A stretch of DNA of 64,000 nt, taken from Anaerosalibacter massiliensis. GTDB taxonomy: Bacteria > Bacillota > Clostridia > Tissierellales > Sporanaerobacteraceae. Below, in pieces: positions 52,383 to 60,154 of this stretch. The notes below the pieces were generated by a model. It ran no database searches. It was not told the DNA's origin and saw nothing but the letters and a program-made list of their open reading frames with translations. Every line of letters starts with the position of its first letter. Position 1 is the first letter of the stretch. The position numbers were made by a program, and so were the translations under genes. The stretch spans positions 101,655 to 165,654 of the forward strand of contig CCEZ01000008.1 of assembly GCA_000751555.1 (NCBI GenBank). Direction: 5' to 3'.

Positions 52383-52583
52383 ATGAAACTTGAAGATAGA
52401 AAGCTTTGGATTGAACGGATACAAGATTACAGAAATAGCGGTTTAACGGCAATTAAATGGTCAGAAGAAAAAGGTATTTCTGTTCATAAGCTCAGATACT
52501 ATATCAATAAATTCAGCAAAGAATCGAAAGAGATTTTAAAAAACAAAATCTATCACCTGAAGAACGATATAATGAACGATTGA
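52383..52583 (+). pseudogene. IS66 TnpA-like fragment
   Basis: The 66-codon frame WIERIQDYRNSGLTAIKWSE followed by EKGISVHKLRYYINKFSKES is the N-terminal HTH of the IS66 accessory protein TnpA. The rest of TnpA, all of TnpB and most of TnpC are deleted. Its stop overlaps the start of the TnpC remnant. Confidence 0.8.
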
Positions 52584-53011
52584 GGAGAAGCAAACCAGTT
52601 CTTGAGGATTTTTTGTCATGGTTAAAAATAAAAGAAAAAGAAACTCTACCTAAAAGTAGTCTTGGAAAGGCTATCAAATATTGTTTAAATCAATGGAGAA
52701 AACTAGAAGTATTTATGCTAGATGGTAGACTAGAAATAAGTAACAATAAAACAGAACGGGCAATAAAACCATTTGTTATAGGACGAAAAAACTTTCTATT
52801 TTCAAAGTCCCCTAGAGGTGCTACAGCAAGTGCCATCACATACAGTATAATAGAAAGGTTGAAAGCCAATAATTTGAATCCATTTTACTATTTAGAATAT
52901 TTATTTGAGAAACTACCTAATATAAATCCAGAAAACTTAGAAGAGCTAAATCAGCTATTACCTTGGTTAGGCTTAATTCCAGAGATTTGCAAAATTCCTA
53001 ATAAAAAATAG
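52580..53011 (+). pseudogene. IS66 transposase (TnpC) C-terminal fragment
   Basis: The 143-codon frame contains LPKSSLGKAIKYCLNQWRKL, DGRLEISNNKTERAIKPFVI and GRKNFLFSKSPRGATASAIT, which is the C-terminal catalytic region (final acidic residue in NNKTERAI) of IS66 transposases. About 370 upstream residues, including the first catalytic acids, are missing. Not functional. Confidence 0.85.
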
Positions 53012-53060
53012 TATAATATATATCCCTATCTTTTGAAGGTGGGGGATATTTTACGCTTAC

Positions 53061-53231
53061 ACTCTTTTTATTAAGAGGCGTCCTACCGTTTTTATCCTTA
53101 AACTTTCCCAAATCTATATCTCCATTTCCTTTTTTCAGTTTATTAGGTATCTGACGTTTTATAGCATTTATCTCAGCTCTATTCTTAAACCACCTAACAA
53201 TTTAAACATGGTAATTTTATATAAATAGTTA
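53061..53231 (-). pseudogene. Gene remnant between the IS66 element and the CRISPR array
   Basis: A minus-strand frame without a start reads VRWFKNRAEINAIKRQIPNK followed by GNGDIDLGKFKDKNGRTPLN, then runs into the IS66 end. It looks like the truncated C-terminal part of a protein cut by the element. I do not recognise the family. It marks the leader-distal boundary of the array. Confidence 0.35.
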
Positions 53232-53462
53232 GTTTTATTCTCACCTTAGTGAGTATAGTCCCAATTAGAAATAATGCAATGTAGAGACAATATAGCGGGT
53301 TTTATTCTCACCTTAGTGAGTATAGTCCCAGGAATACACTTTAATGAATCCGACATGGTAGCATTGTTTTATTCTCACCTTAGTGAGTATAGTCCTTAAT
53401 AGAACCATAGTGGAGATACCCGCCTAGTTTGGGTTTTATTCTCACCTTAGTGAGTATAGTCC
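53232..53462 (-). CRISPR. Type VI CRISPR array: four 30-bp repeats, three 37-bp spacers
   Basis: Four identical repeats lie at 53232-53261, 53299-53328, 53366-53395 and 53433-53462, with spacers of exactly 37 bp at 53262-53298, 53329-53365 and 53396-53432. Read on the minus strand the repeat starts GGACTATACTCACTAAGG and ends GAGAATAAAAC. It folds into a CTCAC/GTGAG stem with a TAAG loop and a free AAAAC 3' end next to the spacer, as in 5'-repeat crRNAs of Cas13a, c and d. The array runs co-directionally with the cas13 gene, whose end lies 190 bp upstream. Confidence 0.97.
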
Positions 53463-53564
53463 CCGTTAATTTATACAATAGATTCTTCAATCTATTTACC
53501 ATAGCTTTTTGTCTATCGTCTTAAATTTAAATTTTTATATTCAAAACTATAACTTGATAATTTT

Positions 53565-53593
53565 ATCTTATACTATTTATGTGTATTTTTCAA
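53565..53593 (-). promoter_or_regulatory. Candidate promoter of the CRISPR array
   Basis: On the minus strand a -35 TTGAAA (complement of 53588-53593), a 17-bp spacer and a -10 TAAGAT (complement of 53565-53570) precede the first repeat by about 100 bp. This leader (53463-53653) is very AT-rich and contains no gene. Confidence 0.5.
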
Positions 53594-53604
53594 TAGTCCT
53601 AAAC

Positions 53605-53650
53605 TTCAATCGATATCCTAGCATTTTCACATTACTGAGTATCGACTGAA
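53605..53650 (-). repeat. Inverted repeat enclosing a degenerate CRISPR-repeat-like sequence
   Basis: TTCAATCGATA (53605-53615) and TATCGACTGAA (53640-53650) are inverted with 10 of 11 matches. The interval 53619-53648, read on the minus strand as GTCGATACTCAGTAATGTGA and onward, aligns with the CRISPR repeat at 20 of 30 positions. It lies just after the cas13 stop codon, so it is in the 3' untranslated part of the mRNA and upstream of the array promoter. Confidence 0.5.
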
Positions 53651-53653
53651 ATC

Positions 53654-56600
53654 TTATGATACTATAAATTTAATATTTTGAATATAATTAGATTCCAAAT
53701 TGACCTTTTGGTTATTTTTTTTTACATCTTTATTAAATTTAACAAATAGTGTTTTTCCATCAAATTCTAAGTTAATATTATATTTTTTATAATATATATC
53801 TATATATACAACTTTACAATTTTCAATATAGCGAATTTCAAGATCAATCTTCTTTTTTATATATATGTCTTCATAACAGCTTGGAACCAATAATTCATTT
53901 TTAACTTTTAAATCCATATATTTAATTTTAAAATTAATTCTTTCATCTGTACTTTCATTACTTTTATTTTCATAACAACTTATTTCAATATACTTATTAT
54001 TAATTTTAAGATCTATATTGTGATCTTCTTTTCTTATTTTATCATATATATTTATATTTACATACCTATATTCGTTTTGTTGTATTATACCTAATATCAT
54101 TTCTTTAATTTTAAAATTAATGTTTTTTCTAATAATTCCATTAAGTAACAATATATCTTTAGATAGAGCATTCTTATAATTTGATTCTCCCTCAGTTGTT
54201 TCTTTAAGAAGTTTTTGTTTATTATTTAAATCGTTCACCTTTAGTATTATCTCTTTTATATTTAAATTTTCATCTTTATAATTTAAGTCATATTTATTTA
54301 AAATAGACTTCTCTTTCATATTTTTTTGCTGTGCATCTATACTTACTAGATTATTTCTCTTTCTTAACTTTAGATTGAATACTAATTTTTCCTTCTTCAT
54401 ATAATAATCATTTATAATATTTTTATTTAATTCTTTGCCAGTTAAACCTTTAGTTATACAAATATCTATAATTTCTTCCATTTGTTCACTTATTGTTTTT
54501 TTATTTTGATTATTATTTATATAGATGTTTAATGGCTCTATATATAATTGTTTCATATTAATATGTGCTATACTATTTCTTATTTGACAATTAACTTTTT
54601 CGTTTAATGCCATTTTCATGACCTGTGAAAAATTAATATTTCCATTCATATCCTCTTTTCTAACCTTATCAATCACCTTTTTGAAAGTAATACTTCCTTC
54701 ATTACCCTCTTTCTTAGCAATCAAAAATAACGCACTTATTTCAATATCATTTAAAAGCTTAAAAATTATTTGATAGTTTTTCATCATTGGTAATACTAAA
54801 GATTTATTAAATTCTTTTATATCTATATTTGTTGGCAATGCAATGCTTACATTCTTATATATGAATTTTTCCAATTCTTTTCCAAATTTTTCCCTGCTCT
54901 TTTTACCTAAAAATCCATCACTTAAACTATAACTTGTTACTTCAAGTCTTTTAACATTCTTTTCAAAGAGTCTTAAATCATGGAAAAATGTATCTTTATT
55001 ATCATTATTTCTTTTATCTATAAAATCAACATGTTTTAAATCATAATAATTCTTTTTAACAAATCCTAAAAAATCACCTCTTATTTCAACTGGAAGTAAT
55101 ATATACATTAAAATATATAATTTAACTAAATTATTCTCTCTATCACTACAAAATATATCTTCTGTATCTCTGAATTTATAATCTTTTATGAGCTTTTTAA
55201 ATCTATTATCTCTTCTATCTAATGATTTGCTAAGATAAGTCTCTCGTTTTTCCATAAATTTTGATATAGTTAAATTATTATCTTTATCAAAAGCACTTAC
55301 AAATTTATCAATATCTAAATTAAATTCTTCTAGAATAAATCCAAAAGCTAACTGCAACTTATATTGCAATCTATATTTAGAATTTAGTTTTGTCATTTCT
55401 TTCATTTCAGTATTTAACTCACATAGTTTTACATTTATTTCATTAAGTTTTTTCTTATTATCATTATTTATTCCAGCCTCAATAAGTTTTGAATGTATAT
55501 CTACATATTTTTTTCTCTCTACATATAGTTCTTTATATTTTTTTGAACTATGTATATCATAAACATAGGGTGCGTTAAACCATAGTCTTAGTTTTTTCTG
55601 TTCGTCCAACTCTTGTTTTAGTAAATTATAAGTCTCTTTCTTCTTATTATTTGTTTTAAAATCACTATGCTTTTTAAAGTTTTCCAAATAGATAGATAAT
55701 TTGTTCATATTTTCATTAAAATGTTTAGTAACCATTTCTTTATATTCTTTATCTTCTTCTCCAGATATTGTCATCATATTATTTATAAAATTATTAAAGC
55801 CATTTTTTGTTTCACATATATCCCTATAGATATCAAGTAGTTTTATTGCATTAATATTTTTATTTAATACATGTATAGTTGTTTTTTTATCTAAATAATT
55901 AGATACAGCCCTATTTTTAACTAGTTTTATTTTACTTAATTCTTTAAAAATATTTAAATCTAATAATTCACTAAATCTTCTACTCTTTGATTTATCTTTA
56001 TTGTAAATAATAAAATTTTTTCCTGAATAAAGATTTTCATAAAATTTATAATTATAGTGAACCATATAATGTCTTAATCTAGAAAACAATATAAATGTTT
56101 TCTTTAAATCTTCTTTTATTCTTTCTTCACTAATATCTATCTTTTTTTCTTTATCTCCACTCTCTACTTCTGTGTTATGATTTAAAATATACTGGTTTAT
56201 ACTTTTTTCAATACTCTTATAAGACCTTTCAATTATTTTTTCCTTCTCGTCATTCTTTTTATTTTCATATTTCCATATTTCATTTATTAAATTTATACTA
56301 TCATTTCCACCTTTATCCTCTTCACCATCATAATGTAATAAAAAATTGTTAATCATTTGATAATAAATAATCATGTTTGATCTATAGCTTAAAAATCTAT
56401 TAATCTTATATATTTCTTGAGAATCTATATTTATTGTTTCATCTACTTTTTCTGAGTCACTACAAACTATTTCCCTATAATTCTTCATCACATCAGCATC
56501 TAGCAAAATTCTATTAGTATATTGCGTTAGACTCCTAGATAACCTAATTTTATCACCTAAATCATTAGAATCAAAGTGATCTTTATTATCAGTTATTGAT

Positions 56601-56989
56601 ACTGTAACTTTAGTTCTATCTTGCTTTATAGGAGTGTATTTCCCCTGTATTGTATAGTCTTTTATGATTTCGCCAGTTGTTTTATGTCTTTTAGTTACAT
56701 GTAATTCTGTTAAATCCTCATTTGTTGTTACAAAAAAACTTTGTTTACCCTTTCCTCCAAAAGAATTAAATTCTTCCTCTTCTAGTCTATTGTATGCACA
56801 GTCAAAATTAAATTTCATTCTGCCTTTCTCATCTTTTTCTGTACTTTTAAATTTTATAACATCTATTCCGCCTTGCTTAGTATATAAAACCTTAATTTCT
56901 TTAACCTGCTTATCATCAAAATTAGAAATTATAACTCTTACTATTGAACTTTTATTTGATTTTGCCTTCTCTCGTCTTCCACTTTTCAT
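53654..56989 (-). CDS. cas13c: Cas13 RNA-guided RNase, type VI (most likely Cas13c)
   Basis: An 1111-residue Lys/Asn-rich protein with two HEPN RNase motifs RxxxxH: R306-HYMV-H311 (LFSRLRHYMVHYNYKFYE) and R804-NSIA-H809 (NCQIRNSIAHINMKQLYIEP). No other cas gene is adjacent, and a short CRISPR array is encoded on the same strand just downstream. Together these identify a class 2 type VI effector that cuts RNA after crRNA-guided target binding. Spacing of the motifs (498 residues) and the roughly 300 residues after HEPN-2 differ from Cas13a/b/d, where HEPN-2 is near the C-terminus, and fit Cas13c. VI-A remains an alternative. AGGGG precedes the ATG by 6 nt. Confidence 0.93.
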   Translation of the reverse strand: MKSGRREKAKSNKSSIVRVIISNFDDKQVKEIKVLYTKQGGIDVIKFKSTEKDEKGRMKFNFDCAYNRLEEEEFNSFGGKGKQSFFVTTNEDLTELHVTKRHKTTGEIIKDYTIQGKYTPIKQDRTKVTVSITDNKDHFDSNDLGDKIRLSRSLTQYTNRILLDADVMKNYREIVCSDSEKVDETINIDSQEIYKINRFLSYRSNMIIYYQMINNFLLHYDGEEDKGGNDSINLINEIWKYENKKNDEKEKIIERSYKSIEKSINQYILNHNTEVESGDKEKKIDISEERIKEDLKKTFILFSRLRHYMVHYNYKFYENLYSGKNFIIYNKDKSKSRRFSELLDLNIFKELSKIKLVKNRAVSNYLDKKTTIHVLNKNINAIKLLDIYRDICETKNGFNNFINNMMTISGEEDKEYKEMVTKHFNENMNKLSIYLENFKKHSDFKTNNKKKETYNLLKQELDEQKKLRLWFNAPYVYDIHSSKKYKELYVERKKYVDIHSKLIEAGINNDNKKKLNEINVKLCELNTEMKEMTKLNSKYRLQYKLQLAFGFILEEFNLDIDKFVSAFDKDNNLTISKFMEKRETYLSKSLDRRDNRFKKLIKDYKFRDTEDIFCSDRENNLVKLYILMYILLPVEIRGDFLGFVKKNYYDLKHVDFIDKRNNDNKDTFFHDLRLFEKNVKRLEVTSYSLSDGFLGKKSREKFGKELEKFIYKNVSIALPTNIDIKEFNKSLVLPMMKNYQIIFKLLNDIEISALFLIAKKEGNEGSITFKKVIDKVRKEDMNGNINFSQVMKMALNEKVNCQIRNSIAHINMKQLYIEPLNIYINNNQNKKTISEQMEEIIDICITKGLTGKELNKNIINDYYMKKEKLVFNLKLRKRNNLVSIDAQQKNMKEKSILNKYDLNYKDENLNIKEIILKVNDLNNKQKLLKETTEGESNYKNALSKDILLLNGIIRKNINFKIKEMILGIIQQNEYRYVNINIYDKIRKEDHNIDLKINNKYIEISCYENKSNESTDERINFKIKYMDLKVKNELLVPSCYEDIYIKKKIDLEIRYIENCKVVYIDIYYKKYNINLEFDGKTLFVKFNKDVKKNNQKVNLESNYIQNIKFIVS

Positions 56990-57195
56990 AAAATTCCCCT
57001 TTTTCTCTTATAGTATATTTTCTCTCATCTACATATTAGCTAATTTAAAGAGTAATATCAAGTAGACGCATACTTAGAATCATTCACTTATAAAGCAAAT
57101 ACAGAAAAAATTATATAAGTAAGTAGGTATAAATCAAAGTATAAAATAATTATATTGAAAATTAAAAGTATACAAAACATTATAATTAAGATTTG
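56990..57195. other. Intergenic region upstream of cas13
   Basis: AT-rich 206-bp gap between the RepA remnant and cas13. It must contain the cas13 promoter if the gene is not read from repA; a -10-like TATACTATAAG lies about 25 bp before the ATG on the minus strand. No coding sequence or array-like repeat is seen. Confidence 0.4.
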
Positions 57196-58190
57196 TCATA
57201 TCAATCCCCTATATCTTAAATCACTATCTATATCTACATCAACCTCATAAATAGAATTATAAATACAAGTCTTTAAGTATCCTACTTTATTTTTAATTTC
57301 TTTTTCCCTACTTGCAGCTTTAAATTTATTAACTACATGTTCTAATATGAAAAAATCTAATTTCTCTAAGTCTTTTTCTAATAGCTTTATTGGAATAATA
57401 TTCCCACCAATATCTACTCTCTTTTTGTTTTCAATATCTAAATATAAAAGTCTAATAGCTTGAGTAACTGCATTTTGATAATTTCTATCTATAGCCTGAA
57501 TTTCACATTTTTTTATAGTCTTATTATAGTTTTCTTTTATCTGGTTTGATATGTCTATCTGTCTATCAATTTTATTTTTCTTATTTCCATTTATAGAAGA
57601 CTGACTGATAGACTGATTATATATAACAATATCAGTATCACTATTATTAGTATCATTCGGTGAAAGATTTTTCAGTCCATTTTTTGCGGTGAAGGTTTTT
57701 GTTTTTCATCTTCAATATTTCCTTTGGTTTTTTCATCAATAGAACCATCCTTAGAACCTTTGTTTTCTCTTTTTTGCTTTTCTTTTGGTTCTTCTTTTTT
57801 TATATTTATTACTGTCAAATATATACGATTTGGTCTATTTGCTCCTTGCCTTTCTTCTTCCATTAAACCTGTACCTATGAGCTGTTTTATTGCTTTCCTT
57901 AAAGTAGGCTGACTGCAACCCAATAATTCCGCTATATCTTCTCTTGTAAAAATTAAATATACCTCCCCTTTTTCATTTATCCAATTATTAGACATGCTTA
58001 ATTCATGTCTATCACGTAATAAAGAATATAAAATCCTTGCATCATTTGAAAGGTTTTTAAACTCTCCTTCAAATAAAAACTTTGGCATTTGATAGAATCT
58101 ATTATTATTAACATCATTAATTGTATATCTAATTCTATTTTTCATTTTAAACCCTCCCTTTGCTATTTTTAGACATAAAAAAACACCCAA
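57196..58190 (-). pseudogene. repA: RepA_N-type replication initiator, frameshifted in an A6 run
   Basis: The N-terminal part (57672-58190) has FYQMPKFLFEGEFKNLSNDA, ILYSLLRDRHELS and a winged helix EDIAELLGCSQPTLRKAIKQ, which is the replication initiator A domain of plasmids and ICEs. It ends early after KPSPQKMD. The next frame continues KNGLKNLSPNDTNNSD and later KVGYLKTCIYNSIYEVDVDI, the usual C-terminal DUF6017 part, to TGA at 57196. Adding one A to the A6 run at 57680-57685 joins them. The likely start is the ATG of MKNRIRYT at about 58145. A mobile-element origin is implied. Confidence 0.85.
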
Positions 58191-58213
58191 TATTTATTGA
58201 GTGTTTTTTAATT
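58177..58213 (-). terminator. Terminator of the fic gene
   Basis: On the minus strand, AAAAAACACTCAATAAATAT and TGGGTGTTTTTTTATG form a 10-bp stem (AAAAACACTC/GGGTGTTTTT) with a T-tail. It separates fic from repA. Confidence 0.8.
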
Positions 58214-58245
58214 AATATGAATTTATTAAAATCATATTATAACGT

Positions 58246-58944
58246 TTATATTTCAAATTCTTCTTCATTCTCTTTTATTTTTTCCTTTTGTAATACTAGA
58301 CCATGTATACAATTATCATATATAAATTTATCAATCTTACTATAATCATTAGTATTATAAAATTCACTAAGCCTTACATTAAATTCTTTTATATGTTTTT
58401 CTGGAATACTTAGAATTCCCTTTCCTTCACTGATTAAAATCTTATTGGCACATAATGTAGATGTCCTTTTGTTTCCATCCCAAAATAGCTGACTTCTCAT
58501 TCCCCATAGGAAGTATCTTATAGCTCTTTCAGTAACACTTTCTATGTTTAAAATCTTATCTATAACATTTTCTTTATTGGGAATAGTAGGAACATAATCT
58601 ACTCCTGATATTGATACATTACCGTTTCTTAAAACTCCCCATTCTAGACTTTCGTTTCTTGAAACAAAATGATTTATTTTACATATAAAACCAAGATTAA
58701 AGGCTTTTTCTATATTATCAATTAAATATTTCCATGCATCCCTTAAATTTAATATTACTTCTATATCACTCATTTTTAAGTTTGCAACACTTATACCATC
58801 AAGAATTGTTTTAGTATCAGAAAAAGTTACATTACAACCTTCCAGTCTTGCACTATTATATATATTTTCAACAATTAATTTCTTAGCTAAGAAAATATTT
58901 TGTTCTAAGGTTAAGTTATATTTATCTTTAAACATTGAGATCAC
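58246..58944 (-). CDS. Fic-domain protein, class II, catalytic His replaced by Gln
   Basis: A 232-residue Fic protein. The inhibitory helix motif (S/T)xxxE(G/N) is at 31-36 (SARLEG) in the N-terminus, as in class II Fic proteins. The Fic core reads SQLFWDGNKRTSTLCANKIL at 151-170: F-x-D-G-N-K-R is intact but the leading His of HxFx(D/E)GNxR is Gln (residue 152). AMP transfer is therefore doubtful. Similar Fic genes accompany repA in integrative elements, so it may belong to the mobile backbone. Confidence 0.85.
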   Translation of the reverse strand: MISMFKDKYNLTLEQNIFLAKKLIVENIYNSARLEGCNVTFSDTKTILDGISVANLKMSDIEVILNLRDAWKYLIDNIEKAFNLGFICKINHFVSRNESLEWGVLRNGNVSISGVDYVPTIPNKENVIDKILNIESVTERAIRYFLWGMRSQLFWDGNKRTSTLCANKILISEGKGILSIPEKHIKEFNVRLSEFYNTNDYSKIDKFIYDNCIHGLVLQKEKIKENEEEFEI

Positions 58945-59156
58945 ACCTTTTCAGCATTGTTTTATGCCTTATGTTTCTATATTTTATTTTATCATTAAAT
59001 ATTATTTCAACAAGAATAAATCGGAATATACAAATTTCAATCAGTGTATCACTAATTGTCTAATTATATGGGCTGTCGCCCGCTTATATTTTTAAAAGCT
59101 AAACTTCTGGTAAGATTATAAAAGTACGAAGTTATTTACAAACCTAAATTCCTCTT

Positions 59157-60005
59157 TTAAAAGAAGCTGAGTGTTATTAGAAAGGTTTCAATTAACAGCA
59201 AGGATATATACGACCGTTGGAACCGTATCCTGTATGTATAACCAATGACACAGTATATTAACCACATTCTTAGAATATTAATCGCTATGACTTCATCCTT
59301 TACATTTAACAAAAGCATAATGCTGATGCAAATACTTCCTAATAATATTCCAAATTTAAGTATATCACCAATGTGAAACAATATATCTTTGAATTTTGTA
59401 CGACTAGAAAAATACATTTTTCCATCTATAGATATTCCCTTACCTGCAATAATATCGTGTATATCACCTATAAAATAAAAAAGAAAAGTAATAATTAAAG
59501 CCAAGTAAAGTCCTAAACTTAAAAGATTAAAATGTAAATTTCCGTCTTCTATCAATAATATTTTTAGAACCAAACTAATTACAGAGACCACAAATAACAT
59601 GGAAACGAAAGCTATAGATTTTTTTATAGGAACACTAAGTAAAACATTTTGCTTTTTTTCTATTGTTTCTAATTTCATTTTACTAACTTCACTAGAAGTA
59701 TTCTCAAATACAATATACAGATTATTTTGGGATATAATTTCATCATTGCGAGTTTTCATATTTTCAATCTTTTCATCTATCTCTTTGTCTAAATGCTTGT
59801 GAAAAATAGCGTATGACTTTGGCACTTTATCTTTTGTATAACAAAATTTTAGTATATTAAAAAATTTTCCCATTGTACCACAAAGACTATAGCCTTCTGT
59901 CGCCTGTTTTTTTATAAATCCAGTCAATGCAGCATTTTCATAAAACTGATAATTATTATATACTATTTTATTTTTATGATTCTTTTTTTTGATATTCATT
60001 TTCAT
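59157..60005 (-). CDS. Uncharacterised membrane protein with DUF2812-like N-terminus
   Basis: A 282-residue protein. The N-terminal cytoplasmic part of about 110 residues includes FIKKQATEGYSLCGTMGKFF and YAIFHKHLDKEIDEKIENM, which loosely resembles DUF2812 (aromatic residues near E-G-Y/W). Five to six helices follow (about 130-150, 160-185, 210-230, 235-255 and 262-280). It lies between the Fic gene and a secreted-protein gene on the island, with no known partner. The family call is tentative. It is AT-rich like its neighbours. Confidence 0.55.
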   Translation of the reverse strand: MKMNIKKKNHKNKIVYNNYQFYENAALTGFIKKQATEGYSLCGTMGKFFNILKFCYTKDKVPKSYAIFHKHLDKEIDEKIENMKTRNDEIISQNNLYIVFENTSSEVSKMKLETIEKKQNVLLSVPIKKSIAFVSMLFVVSVISLVLKILLIEDGNLHFNLLSLGLYLALIITFLFYFIGDIHDIIAGKGISIDGKMYFSSRTKFKDILFHIGDILKFGILLGSICISIMLLLNVKDEVIAINILRMWLIYCVIGYTYRIRFQRSYISLLLIETFLITLSFF

Positions 60006-60154
60006 CCAATTCTTCTCCTATTTTTTTAATAAAAAATAATAATGTTAAGTAATGTGCGCTGAAACTGTAAAAACTCAATTTGAGTCTATACAACTTCTTC
60101 TTGCTTACTTTTTTTTTGCTGTTTTTGTATATTTATTAAATACTATGAACATTT

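Larger units (their letters stand above)
52299..53060 (+). mobile_element. IS66-family element, internally deleted
   Basis: The left end GTAAGCGTCAAAGTTAAGCC at 52299 and the right end (ATTTTACGCTTAC, ending 53060) are IS66-type terminal inverted repeats (GTAAGCG). Full-length IS66 elements of about 2.5 kb carry tnpA, tnpB and tnpC; here only 762 bp remain. A short TnpA-like frame and the last 140 residues of TnpC are left. The 8-bp flanks (ATTTATAC and ACTCTTTT) differ, so no target duplication is present, suggesting later rearrangement at one end. Confidence 0.85.

Noticed and set aside
53605..53650. A tracrRNA for the CRISPR array
   Set aside because: Type VI effectors process crRNA without tracrRNA, and the similarity is in the same sense as the repeat, not complementary to it.
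53654..56989. Assignment of the effector to Cas13b or Cas13d
   Set aside because: Cas13b has HEPN motifs at the two termini and its repeat is at the crRNA 3' end; Cas13d is about 930 residues with HEPN-2 near the C-terminus. Neither fits 306 and 804 of 1111 with a 5' repeat.
56664..57065. Plus-strand reading frame opposite the start of cas13
   Set aside because: It is low-complexity, antisense to conserved Cas13 sequence, and lacks a plausible start signal.
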